Source: Rhytidiadelphus loreus (taxonomy: Eukaryota > Streptophyta > Bryopsida > Hypnales > Hylocomiaceae). Taken from it: a stretch of 64,000 nt of DNA. The stretch lies in contig OX344763.1 in NCBI GenBank assembly GCA_947034895.1, positions 76,217,093 to 76,281,092 of the forward strand, given 5' to 3'. Shown piece by piece: positions 47,901 to 60,169 of this stretch (position 1 is the first letter of the stretch; each line of letters begins with the position of its first letter). The notes beneath the pieces are model-generated. The model did not search any database. It was not told the DNA's origin and worked only from the letters and a program-made list of their open reading frames with translations. The translations under genes were made by a program, and so were the position numbers.

Positions 47901-49456
47901 ACATTGCTTCTTCCTACAAATAGAATTATATTCAACTAAGTCCCCTGTAAGTACCTTGGAATTGCAAGCTTTGTATGTACAAGTGCAACCACTACATTAT
48001 AGCCTACAATGTCTTTACAATCTTCATAACAAAATATGGTAGGTAATTAGAAAGTTAGTTTTTTAATATTTAGAAGGTCCTTGTCAATTCATATTGTATC
48101 TACAAATAGCAGTTTCAAATCATGTGGAATCTCCTTCTAGCTTCTTTTTAGATGCAACAAACAAGTTTTTCTATATAATTATGACAAGCATGTTGAATTG
48201 CTGACTTGTGTAATATTCAATCTTGTTACGTTTCTGTTGTAGAGTAACGTGCCCATCTTCCAGAAGTAGTGTTTTAATGTATACAAAGAACAAACACTTA
48301 ATTGACTAAACATGTTGCAGGATTACTAACCGTACTAAAGTGCTAGAAGGTGTTCATGACGTGTGCGTCAATGGACGAGATGTCATTGTTGAATGGAATA
48401 GAAGGATGCTTTCTTTGCCCTCATATTTCAATGACATTGCAAACTCAAACATTGTGTTCACCTTCTTTAGTTCTTTTCTTGGCTATCAGTTGTCATAGGA
48501 ACATGAACTTTACATCTTCATATCTAATAATGCTAATATGTGTATTACACATGTGCAGAGGATGAACTAAAATTCTAGAAGTTGGACTCCTTCTAAATAA
48601 GGAAAATGTTGAAGGTGGACGTCTGTCCCATGGACATGCATGTCATTGGATTGCAATAGGTTTTGTTCAAGAAGAAGGTACGTAGAACCTTGTTTGTAAC
48701 TACGATTATAGTGCAATCATCTGTATTGAGTACAAAGTGCATCATTATCATTTTAATATGTGCCTTACAAATGTGTGCAGCAAGACTTGAAGACTATAGG
48801 AAATGAGGATGCTATTGGAGGTGTCAAGCTTCTACAGATTCTGAATTGTACGGTACCTACGCTTTATTATGGAAGTCCTTCATGTACTTGAGTAGTATGT
48901 TAGGAAGACCCTTGTACATTTCTAATCTCTAGAATTGCATACATAGTTTACTACAGTAGTAAGTGAATGTCAAGTACGTGGACAATGTTCTTCCATAATG
49001 TCAATAGCCATTGCAATTTATATGTACATTGCAAAATAATAACACATACTTGTAGCAGGTCATACATATTATTCTCTTTATTGTTACAAATCCATATCTC
49101 AGTAGAAGTCTAGAAGACCTATTGATCTTGAAAGCAAGGACATAATTATGAATCTAATGCATATTATGTTCGATTACTCAATTTCATGTTTGTTATCAGA
49201 GATACACATGTACCGAAATGTACATGTACAATACATCGTATGTCGCAGCATTGTTGGCCATGTTGGTTGTCATGTTGCATAATAAGGATCTATATTGTTC
49301 AAAATGTAAGCTTGACATATGCTGCAATGCAACAACAGAATACAATGTTGTAGTCCCCATTCTTGCAAACAATGTTGTGTTCCACGAAACACAGAAAACC
49401 CGACTAAATTGTGCAATACCATAATACAAAAATACCAATCAACGAATGGCCAGAAA

Positions 49457-49505
49457 ACACATGTCAAGTGCACAAATTCCACACATGTCAAGTGCACAAA
49501 TTCCA
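49457..49505. repeat. 24-25-bp tandem duplication
   Basis: ACACATGTCAAGTGCACAAA plus TTCC occurs twice head to tail. Small local duplication. Confidence 0.8.
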
Positions 49506-49826
49506 CGCATGCCTACGTGCACTCCCACCATTGCATCACATGTATTGCCCTGTCATCAGCATTTTTAGCGGCAAATAGAACATGTCATATCATACTTGGC
49601 ACATGAAAATGAAGAAATTCCACGTCAATAAAGATAGGAAAAACTGAAGACGTTTCCATCAACACAACAAACATTGAACCGAACATTGTTTTCAACATGC
49701 CAAACATATCAAATTCCTCTTGTTCAGAATACAATTCTCAACAAAATCAATTTAACATTTCTTGTTGGTGCAATATATTTTTTTTAATGTGGATTCTGCG
49801 TTTCACTACTGTTGACTACAATGCGT

Positions 49827-49839
49827 TTTTCTTCTAGTG
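49827..49839 (-). mobile_element. solo CACTA terminal inverted repeat
   Basis: TTTTTCTTCTAGTG, ending at 49839, is the inverted CACTAGAAGAAAA terminus of the family at 13025. No partner end with a matching ACA duplication was found. It lies about 1 kb upstream of the second TNPA-like gene and may be an end of the element that carried it. Confidence 0.45.
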
Positions 49840-50284
49840 ACATAACCGTCTAGGTCACGAACACGCGTGCAGTACTAATAGAATGGAATTGGGCTAGTCG
49901 GTTCAGTTTTGTGCACTTTATAGTCTTTCCAAACGCTTATTTCTGCATTCTATGTGCAGTAGCAAGGCATAAATAATGTGGACAGTGACACTGAATTACT
50001 GATAGTTCTTTTGATGATGATGCAGGAATATGAAGCAAGTGAGGGCACTTGGGTAGAAAATACAAGCGGCAGTGAAAGCGCTCTGTTTCCTATTCGGAAA
50101 GAGTACTCAGTCCATCTGAACCCTATGGACAGCCTTTTCGGTAGATGCCCGCAGACATGAACACCGTCTATTAAGACCCATGTAAGTATTACTCTCAGAG
50201 CGCGGTACATAGTATAGATATTTTGTATTCAAGAAGATAAAGTGTCAATACTCATGTGTTAGAGAATACTCACATCAAAATTAA

Positions 50285-50335
50285 ACATTGACTCTTCCCT
50301 TAAATATGCAGCCACCGTAGTATCACCGACTATTT
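50285..50335 (-). pseudogene. TNP2 DUF4218 relic (~17 codons)
   Basis: On minus the sequence reads VAAYLREESMFN, closely matching AAAYLREESIGFLN of TNP2 copy A and AEGYAMSETLGY of copy B. Only this stub remains, which shows that another TNP2 copy once lay here. Confidence 0.6.
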
Positions 50336-50844
50336 GCTCCATTTACCAGTACGCTGTTCATGACATCTTCTATTCTCTTTCTCTGTGTTTTCTTCTGAAG
50401 TATCGGACATTGTTCAAAACTAAATAGTAAGGATTACTTGCAAGTTATGTTTGTCAGTTTGTTTTCTGTATCTCTAGTATGTGCTTATAAAAATGTGTAC
50501 ATCTTAACGTCAGAAACAGTTGATGTCGTACAAGTATAGTCTTCGTTAGTGGGTTCCACCACTTCCATGGTCTTGACATCACTGAACCTTGTTGATGAGG
50601 GCAGTATAGAAACACTTGCCGCTTGCACAAGTGACAAAATAGGACATGGTTCTAGCTTTGTACTGGTCTTTTACATTCATAAGTTTCTACAAGTACTGCC
50701 GACAACATTGAATCAAACTATCAATGCATGAATTGCTTTTATCTCCCGCTACTAATGTCATGGTGTATTTCACAGATGATGTTAAAACTTAAAAAGAGAA
50801 TTGAATTCACAATTGCTAATACTGCATGCTAAATCAAGTAGGGT

Positions 50845-53800
50845 ATGGCCCCAACAAACTCCTCGAGAAGGCATAAAGAGCCTTTTGTACAATGGAAAGA
50901 ACCCACGTCCATGCAAGTCGAAGAAGCGGAGCACCAAAGTGGGCGCCCTTCGTCGCAGAGTACAAGAGGAGAGGAGAGGAGGTATACTAGGAGTATGCCA
51001 CCACAAAGCAACTCCAATGGTAGATCATCTGGCCCACTGAGTAGCAATGTCAGCAGAAGAGCCATGGAGAGCGAGGACCAGGTGCTATCACATAGCAAAA
51101 TGCTTTACACCCCACAATGTGGATCAAAAATGCATGGCGTTTCTCGTAATAGGAGTGTGGACTTTCTTCGCCAGAATGCAGCGTCCCCCCCCTCTGCAAT
51201 GCCTTGTAGAACAAGGACGTTCAAGGGTGAAGAGGAGGGACATAGTCAAGCTTTCAAAGAAAGCACTGGTGTTCGGCCTATGGCATCCAACGTAATGCGG
51301 AGATTTAATCCTTCCACGGTGCAAGAGAATGATGATGCGGTAGTGGAGAGAAATATGTGCAACACTACAGGTAAGTTACATGCTCTTCTGTTTGGTGTGG
51401 TTTGCCTAAGTTCATAGTACAATGTACAGAGCTTGTGGACATTGTTGACAAGTTTGTTACCTTCTTGTCCTCGCAGCTTGTGTCAACTGCAAGGTTTGAA
51501 GTAGAAAATGCTAATGAATGGAACTTTTGTATGAAGGAAATGTAGTTGTTAGAATTCACTAGAGGCTGAATATAACTAATGTCCAGACAAGCGAAATTTG
51601 GAGGGCAAGTAGAGGATCCACCTGCGGCAATGAAAATCCTCCTAGAAATATGCCATTCCGACAAGTCTTAGGTACGAGGTCTGGGTCCACAGCGGCAGTG
51701 ACGTCCATGAGGTCATCGTAGTTTCCATCTTTCCAACAAAGTGAAAGGAGGTCTCAGTCAACCTACAACAATTCCTTGGAGCAACAGCATGGAGAGGGAC
51801 AAAGTAGTCGTCAGATTGTCATTCCACATCGTAATGATGCACAAAGTCCTCTGCCTGTAATTCAAAACTCTCCTTGATTTGGCTTTGAGCATGATGACAG
51901 TGGACAAAGGGGGCGGCAATCTCGTCGTGAGGGAGTAAGGCATGACCTTTTGTTACATTCGAGGAAGGAAAGAACGATGGCGTCGAGGTTATGTGCCTAA
52001 CCCATTTCTTTGGATAATTACATTATATGTAAATGCTCTGCATAGTTGAGTATAAGTACTATTCCCAATTGCAAAGAAGTACTTGGCCTTTCTAGTGTCG
52101 TAGGTGGAAAGGACTTCTGTTCATGGAGTCCAAGAATTGCATCTCCAGAGTTTAGGAAAAAATTCGGATGAAAATAGAGACGACAATGATATGTTCAGGC
52201 GCTATCCTATTCCATTAATGCATTCCGAGTCATATGACTTGCTCGATCATATATATATTTTTGAAAATAAACTTGGAACCGAAATCCTTCAAGTGCATAG
52301 GAATTAAGAGAACTTGAAGTCCTGAAGCCATAGTTGGTAATCTCCCATTCTAATGTTTTATACGTAAAGTAGGCATGCAGTCTTAATGTTTGGAAGGCAC
52401 TAGTACGTGCATGTGTAATTGAGAATGTAAAGTTGAACGTCATTATTTTTGTAGGAACAGACTTTGAATTCCGATGAGTACGAAGAGAATGGAAGGGGCA
52501 TATTAGGAGAGGGAGCTGAAGTTCCACGACGGTCATATTCGTTCTAAGACGATGATTGTGATGTTCAACAAAGTGGCAACAGTGAGGAGGATGGACGACC
52601 CGCAAGGAATTCGAAGGAGCCGGCTTTACAAGATGAGAACCATATAGCGGGTGAGAACATAGACCTCTATTTGATGGAGACTGATAAGCGTCGGCAAAGG
52701 AAGCACGCATTAACAACATGCGTAAGAGAGGGTGATAGGCGATTTGCTAAGGGATTACCTCGAAACTACCTCCTAGTTGACGAGTACCGAAAAGAGCCAT
52801 ATGTTGCAGGCGTGGGAGCTTGGCGGAAAGAACTCATGCTACTATCCAGGGATTTGGATCCATCCATAGGAAACATTAATCGTCAACCTCAAGAGAAAGT
52901 GAAAGAAATTGCCAAATGGATACGACATACGTGGCAATATAGTAGGCCCATCAAGTGGGAATTTGTAAAAGAGGTCATAGCTTGTGGAGTCAGTTTAAGG
53001 TGCGCTGAGATGTGGAAGAGAATGCGTCTGAACTAGGGGAAGCCAGACGAGATGGATGATACGATATGGGACTCACTAGAGCTTCAACTGAACAATCCAC
53101 CCATGATGCAGAAGGTAGAGAACTGCCGTAAGGCCAATGCATCTCGCATCAACGTTGGGAGGACAGGACCATCAGGTGAGGTAGGAGTGCGTGAGAAGCT
53201 GCGGAAAAGATTGAATCGTTCTCCATCACCGAACGAAATTAGAATCGAAATGGGGAGGCCTAAAGGCTACGGAGGAAGGTCAAAACGGCCTAAAGAAGTG
53301 CATAATGCCATGGTGCGAAATGGTGATGGAACCTACAATGAAGAAAGTAGGCGTGGCACCCATGGCTACAGCGAAGGAAGCGGAAATTTTCCAAATGCCG
53401 GGACGCATGCAGCAGAAAGAGTAGTACAGGAGCATAGTGATGGTGTTCAGGATGGGGAAACTCATGGATATATTCCCTTAGAAGTACTAGCATTATCGGA
53501 AGAGCAAGTCGCTCAACACCCAGCATTCATTCGAATCCTGCAACGACTAGAAGCACTGGAGCAAAGAGGAGGTACCAACAGCTTCCGAGGTGCTGCGGAG
53601 GCCGAGAGCAGTATACCATTGCCATCAAGCGCGCCTACCACAACGGAGGAGAATGACACCACAGTACTTGCGGTGGAAAATATCAGCATACCAATATCGG
53701 CAACCTTGGTTGCTTCTGAAGACTTGCATGGAGAAGATGAGGTACGTAGAATGAGCATTGCAACCTAAGTCTTTTAAATCATGCACTGATACAGTCTTGT

Positions 53801-54030
53801 AGGTTGATGTCTTTCATGAAATAGGAGTGGACACATTTTCATAGGAAAGCATAGACTAACTTAACTATGGAAGTATAAGTCTCCTATGAAGGTACATCTA
53901 CTTCTAATTGTACATTACATGCAATTATGTGCTACAGAGTAGAAGATGCATGCCAGAAATTTACAGCGCTCCTCCGGCTCGCAAAAGAGGCCGTCCAAGG
54001 AAGAAAGTGATATAATAGCGAGGAGACAAA
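50845..54030 (+). pseudogene. second TNPA-like / Transposase_24-type gene with AT-hook, decayed
   Basis: A first coding exon 50845-51370 (ACTACAG/GTAAGT donor) encodes Ser/Arg/Glu-rich sequence. Exon-like segments follow at about 51587-51990 and 52100-52310. The main exon runs about 52457-53743 (GATGAG/GTACGT donor) and a last exon from about 53941. The main exon has the Transposase_24-like pattern: AEMWKRMRLN, IWDSLELQLNNPPMMQK, KANASRINVGRTGPSG, and SPSPNEIRIEMGRPKG followed by a Glu-rich segment. The last exon encodes PPARKRGRPRKK, an AT-hook minor-groove binder, and ends at TAA TAG. Stops at 52545-52547 (TAA) and 53034-53036 (TAG, before GKPDEM, where Trp would fit) and others near 51600-51900 break the frame. 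It is probably the DNA-binding partner protein of an En/Spm element. Confidence 0.6.
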
Positions 54031-55162
54031 AGCAGCAAGGCCTCTAAAAAGGATGCGGTAAGTGAGGAATTTGTGATTGATACTATGTTGTAAAGTTTTG
54101 AAGGACCTACTATTGTTCCTAGAAGCCCATGACGACAACACATTATATGCATTTGTTTCTTGCCTCCCAATGCCGTGGATGTTGTTTAGTTTAGGAAGTT
54201 GCCTTCATGGCACTATTGTCAAGTGGTCATGTAATAGTTAATTGTGAGTTTTTAATTAGCAAATGTTTTTTCTTCTATCTGACATGAGGTGGTGATGATG
54301 TTTGAAAAGTAGCAGATGGTTAGAAAACCAACGGTGGGATGCCTACTATGCGCTGAACTTCAGGAAGTGCATCAAGAAGAAGGAAGGCAAAAAGTCTAAA
54401 AATAGAAGAAGACAATCACTTTCACAAGATGACGTTCGGAAAACTTCTCCTTTACTCCCGTAGTCAATTACAGTTGCTCATTCTTCACCAAAATTTTGTC
54501 AACAAAGTCTACCTACATGTGGTTGCATGCAAGCTACTAATTTTGAAGGCCAATTTTCAAAATATGTAAGTTGTTTTAATTGCAGCAACTAGCAACATTA
54601 TAAGGAGACAGATTTGTAGATATATATTTAAAGGAAGCAAGGGACAGATATATAGGTTTTCGTGCATATGGAAGGCTAAATCTACATATACAGGTAGTAT
54701 TTAGTATGCTAGGGAAGTCTTGGTAGCAGTTTCCAGAGAAAGAGGGTTCAAATAGGGCTTCATGCACATGAAGTGCATACCATTTTGCCTATGTAAATGC
54801 TGCCAGAATCAAGAATCTTCCCTGAAAAATACCATTTTTCTCCATGAAATAAATTTTTTGAATCTTCCCAAATTTGTGGCTCATAGTGACCCACGTGCTA
54901 TCTTCTATTTTATGTAGTGTCTGTGAAAAAGTTATAAATTTCAGAAATGTCAAAATGCAAGGGAGGAAAATGCCAGTAAAATAGATTACCTATAAATATT
55001 GACAAGATGTCACTGACACCTCAGTGTTCGTCATTACTGACAAATAGCTAAGGGATAAATATTTATTTCTTGCACAAACTGACGTGGAAAGTGAAATCCA
55101 CAGTGGCAAAGGAGTTAGAGGAAGAGCTGTATGACTTGTATCTTTGTCCGAAATGACACCTG
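54031..55162. other. intergenic, no supported gene
   Basis: AT-rich flank between the TNPA-like gene and the satellite. Nothing recognisable. Confidence 0.4.
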
Positions 55163-55241
55163 AATTGACATAATCCTGTCAATTAAGTGTCCAAATCAAG
55201 TACTCCTAATCTACAGCACATTTGACAGAATTCTGTCAAAT
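55163..55241. repeat. two TGTCAA-type palindromes at the satellite edge
   Basis: AATTGACA, six bases, TGTCAATT (55163-55184) and a perfect 22-bp palindrome ATTTGACAGAATTCTGTCAAAT (55220-55241, given as two 11-base arms) lie just before the satellite array. Function unknown. Confidence 0.7.
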
Positions 55242-55284
55242 ATACTGTCAAATAGGATACAGTTTCCCTTGTAATGAGTGCTAG

Positions 55285-58200
55285 GTTCAAGCCCCAATTT
55301 TTACTTTCACGTACAAGTTCATTCAAAGTGACCAGCAACTGTAGTTGTTTTGAATTCATGACTTTCTGAATAATTGCAACTTGCACAACATGTTTCCTAT
55401 TTCTTTTTACGTGAATTTCATGAGATTACATTTTGTTGGACATAAAATTCTCAAGCAAGGTTCATGCCCCAATTTTTACTTTCACGTACAAGGTCATTCA
55501 AAGTGACCAGCAATTGCAATTTTTATGAATTCATGACATTATGAATAATTGCAACTTGCACAACATGTTTCCCAATTCTTTTACGTGAATTTCATGAGAA
55601 AACACTTTGTTAGACATTAAAGTTTTATGCAAGGTTCACGCCCCAATTTTTACTTTCACGTACAAGATCATTCAAAGTGACCTCGAATTGAAATTTTTAC
55701 AAATTCGTGACTTTGTGAATAATTGCAACTTGCACAACATGTTTCCCATTATTTTTTACGTGAATTTCATGAGATTTCATTTTATTAGACATTAAAGTTT
55801 TAAGAAAGGTTCACACCGCAATTTTTACTTTCACGTACAAGGTCATTCAAGGTGACCAACAATTGCAATTGTTTTGAATTCGTGACTTGATGAAAATTGC
55901 AACTTGCACAACACATGTCCCATCCTTGTTTACGTGAATTTCATGAGATTAAATTTAGTTGGACATTAAAGTTTAAAGCAAGTTTCATGCCGCAATTTTT
56001 ACTTTCACGTACGTGGTCATTCAAAGTGACCAACAATTGCAATCTTTATGAATTCAAAACTTTGTGAATAATTGCAACTTGTACAACATGTTTCCCATAT
56101 TTTTCCACATGAATTTCATGAGATTTCATTTTGTTGGACATTAAAATACAGGGCTAGGTACAAGCCCCAATTTTTACTTTCACGTACGTGGTCATTCAAA
56201 GTGACCAGCAATTGCAATTGTTTTGAATTCGTGACTTGATGAATAATTGCAACTGCACAACATGATTCCCATTCTTTATTATGTAAATTTCATGAGATTT
56301 CATTTTGTTGGACATTAAAGTTTTATGCAAGGTTCAAGCCCCAATTTTTACTTTCACGTACGTGGTCATTCAAAGTAACCAGCAATTGCAATTGTTTTGA
56401 ATCCGTGACTTTATGAATAATTGCAACTTGCACAACATGTTTCCCAACTTTTTTTACTTGAATTTCATGAGATTACATTTTGTTGGACATTAAAGTTTTA
56501 AGCAAGGTTCATGTCGCAATTTTTACTTTCACGTACAAGGTCATTCAAAGTGACTACTAATTGCAATTGTTTAGAATTCAAAACTTTGTAAATAATTGCA
56601 ACTTGCACAACATGTTTCCCATATTTCTCCATGTGAATTTCATGAGATTTCAATTTGTTGGACATTAAAATACAGGGCTAAGTGCAAGCCCCAATTTCTA
56701 CTTTCACGTACAAGGTCATTCAAAGTGACTACCAATTGCAATTGTTTTGAATTCATGACTTTATGAATAATTGCAACTTGCACAACATATTTTCCATTCT
56801 TTTTTACATGAATTTCATGAGATTACTCTTTGTTGGACATTAAAGTTTTATGCAAGGTTCATGGCCCAATTTCTACTTTCATGTACAAGGTCATTCAAAG
56901 TGTCCACCAATTGTAATTTTTTTTAATCCAAAACTTTGTGAATAGTTGCAACTTGCACAAAATGTTTCCCACATTTTTTTACGTGAATTTCATGAGATTT
57001 CATTTTTGAGGACATTAAAGTTTTAAGCAAGTTTCATACCGCAATTTTTACTTTCACGTAAAAGGTCATTCAAAGTGACTACCAATTGCAATTGTTTTGA
57101 ATTCAAAATTTTGTGAATATTTGCAACTTGCACAACATGTTTCCCATATTTTTCCACGTGAATTTTATGAGATTTCAATTTGTTGGACGATAAATACAGG
57201 ACTAGGTGTAAGCCCCAATTTCAACTTTCACGTACAAGGTCATTCAAAGTGATTACAAATTGCAATTTTTATGAATTCGTGACTTTTTGAATAATTGCAA
57301 CTTGTACAACATATTTCCCATATTTTTCCACGTGTATTTCATGAGATTTCATTTTGTTGGACATTAAAATACAGGGCTAGGTGCAAGCCCCAATTTTTAC
57401 TTTCACGTACAAGGTCATTCAAAGTGACCACCAATTGCAATTTTTATGAATTCGTGACTTTATGAATAATTGCAACTTGCACAATATGTTTCCCATTTTC
57501 TTTTACGTGAATTTCATGAGATTACATTTTGTTGGGCATTAAAGTATTCAGCAAGGTTCATGCCGCAATTTCTACTTTCACGTACGTGGTCATTCAAAAT
57601 GACCACCAATTGCAATTTTTTTTTAATTTGAGACTTTATGAATAATTGCAACTTGCACAATATGTTTCCCATTTTCTTTTACGTGAATTTCATGAGATTA
57701 CATTTTGTTGGGCATTAAAGTATTCAGCAAGGTTCATGCCGCAATTTCTACTTTCACGTACGTGGTCATTCAAAATGACCACCAATTGCAATTTTTTTTT
57801 AATTTGAGACTTTATGAATAATTGCAACTTGCATTACATGTTTCCCATTCTTTTTTACGTGAATTTCATGAGATTACATTTTGCTAGACATTAAAGTTTT
57901 AAACAAGGTTCATGCTGCAATTTTTACTTTCATGTACGTGGTCATTCAAAGTGACCAACAATTGCAATCTTTATGAATTCAAAACTTTGTGAATAATTGC
58001 AACTTGCACAACATGTTTCCCATTTCTTTTTACGTGAAATTCATGAGATTACATTTTGGTGGACATTAAATTATTAAGCAAAGTTCATGCCGCAATCTTT
58101 ACTTTCATGTACAAGGTCATTCAAAGTGACCTCACATTGCAATTGTTTTGAATTCGTGACTTTATGAATAATTGCAACTTGCACAACATGTTTCCCATTT

Positions 58201-59390
58201 CTTTCTACGTGAATTTCATGAGATAACACTTTGTTGGACATTAAAGTTGTATAGAAGGTTCATGGCCCAATTTTTACTTTCACGTACAAGGTCATTCAAA
58301 ATGACCTTGAATTGCAATTTTTATGAATTAATTACTTTATGAATAATTGCAACTTGCACAACATGTTTCCCGTTCTTTTTTACGTGAATTTCATGAGATT
58401 ACATTTTGTTGGACATTAAAGTTTTTAACAAGTTTCATGCCGCAATTTTTACTTTCATATACGTGGTCATTCAAAGTGACCAGCAATTACAATTTTTATG
58501 AATCCGTAACTTTATGAATAATTGCAACTTGGACAACATGTGTTCCATTTCTTTTTACGTGAATTTCATGAGATAACACTTTGTTGGACATTCGAGTTTT
58601 ATGCAAGGTCCATACCTCAATTTTTACTTTCACGTACGTGGTCATTCAAAGTGACCAGCAATTGCAATTGTTTTGAATTCGTGACTTGATGAATAATTGC
58701 AACTGCACAACATGATTCCCATTCTTTATTACGTGAATTTCATGAGATTTCATTTTGTTGGACATTAAAGTTTTATGCAAGGTTCATGCCCCAATTTTTA
58801 CTTTCACGTACAAGGTCATTCAAAGGGACCAGCAATTGCAATTGTTTTGAATTCATGACTTTATGAATAATTGCAACTTGCACAACATGTATCCCATTTC
58901 TTTTTACGTGAATTTCATAGGATAACACTTTGTTGGACATAAAAGTTGTATAGAAGGTTCATGGCCCAATTTTTACTTTCACGTACAAGGTCATTCAAAG
59001 TGTCCACCAATTGCAATTTTTATGAATCCGTGACTTTATGAATAATTGCAACTTGCACAACATGTTTCGCATTCTTTTTTACGTGAATTTCATGAGATGA
59101 CATTTTGTTGGACATTAAAATATAGGGTTAGGTTCATGCCCTAATTTTTACTTTCACGTACAAGGTCATTCAAAGTGACCACCAATTGCAATTTTTTTAA
59201 ATTCGTGACTTTATAAATAATTTCAACTTGCACAACATGTTTCCCACTTTTTTTAACATGAAATTCATGAAATTATGTTTTGTTGGACATTAGAATAGAG
59301 TGCTAGGTTCATGCCCCAATTTTTACTTTCACGAACAAGGTGATTCAAAGTGACCACCAATTGGAATTGTTTTGAATTCATCACTTTAAC
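55285..59390 (+). repeat. satellite array, ~23 monomers of 174-175 bp
   Basis: The landmark ACTTTCACGTAC recurs at 55304, 55478, 55652, 55827, 56001, 56176, 56350, 56525, 56700, 56875, 57050 and onward, that is every 174 or 175 bases, to about 59320. Each monomer also carries GGTCATTCAAAGTGACC-like, AATAATTGCAACTTGCACAA, TTTCATGAGATT and TTGTTGGACATTAAA blocks. Two main variants (CGTACAAGG and CGTACGTGG) are interspersed. Two adjacent monomers (about 57480-57832) are almost identical, showing local homogenisation. Length and uniformity are those of a centromeric or heterochromatic satellite. Monomer divergence suggests a non-homogenised edge. Confidence 0.95.
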
Positions 59391-59639
59391 ACTATATTGA
59401 ATATTTTGAGAGGTTGAGGGCCTCTCAGAATAATATTGAAAACATAGATGCTAAAAAATGAATGTAGTTTTAGCCATTTCAAGTTGGCAAACACTAAATA
59501 TATTAGTAGTACTAGTGCAATTTCCATTAAAATGAGAATCTTTACGAATGACTGTATGTTTGAATAAATTTATTATGGTGTAAAATAAATGTTTTTATTC
59601 CAATAAATGAAGAATATGTCATTTGTTGAACACCAAGTC
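59391..59639. other. AT-rich spacer with a hairpin
   Basis: The only structure seen is an imperfect hairpin at about 59398-59440 (TGAGAGG...CCTCTCA flanked by ATATT arms). Confidence 0.5.
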
Positions 59640-59800
59640 AAGAGCTCCGTGGTTGGTTGTAAGGGGTTCATTATATCATTCAAGTGGTCCGGGTTCGATT
59701 CCCGTTGAATTTGTATGAGCGCATGGGGGATAAATCTCACTTGGTGCTGCTAAGTGAGCTTTGCAGGCAAAAAAATTGTAACAACCAATTGCCCCTACCC
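59640..59800 (+). mobile_element. tRNA-derived SINE-like unit
   Basis: A perfect pol III B box (GGTTCGATTCC, 59692-59702), embedded in GGTCCGGGTTCGATTCCCG, follows an A-box-like GTGGTTGGTTGTAAG (about 59650) by about 30-40 bases, as in a tRNA head. No tRNA fold with a paired acceptor stem and anticodon is evident. The sequence continues as an unrelated body with an A-run (GCAAAAAAATTG) near 59770. That head-body arrangement is typical of SINEs. Boundaries approximate. Confidence 0.5.
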
Positions 59801-60169
59801 AAATTGTGACAAGTACTTTACACAGTACCAAAATAAATAGTCGATATGTCCACTTCACTTTTTTTCAAATAATTACTAATATAATTTCAAATGAAAGATA
59901 TATTCAATGATAAAGAAATAAGAAAAAAATTTGAAAAACTACAATAAATAAAACACGGCAATATATAAATATGATATGTACATTTCATTGTCTTCTAAAA
60001 CAAAACATATACTTCAAAACATCTATGTAGGAGCAAAGAATTAATTTTAAAAAATAAAAATAAAACCTATACCACATAATTTAATATATAAATTCCATCT
60101 ATTATATGAATGAAGAAGATGGTAGAAACAAAATTAAACCAACTCCACACCAAAAATTCACATAGAACT

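Larger units (their letters stand above)
44951..50279. other. intergenic, no supported gene
   Basis: More than 5 kb of AT-rich sequence with only short unrecognised ORFs. It includes a 24-25-bp tandem duplication and one CACTA terminus, listed separately. Confidence 0.4.

Noticed and set aside
24598..53036. In-frame TAA, TAG and TGA as targets of U-to-C RNA editing
   Set aside because: Stop removal by U-to-C editing is known from hornwort and fern organelles, but this DNA has nuclear transposons and spliceosomal introns. Several stops (where Trp is expected) could not be repaired by U-to-C. Mutational decay is simpler.
59640..59720. Functional tRNA gene
   Set aside because: The T-arm and B box are good, but I could not fold a paired acceptor stem, D-arm and anticodon arm around them.
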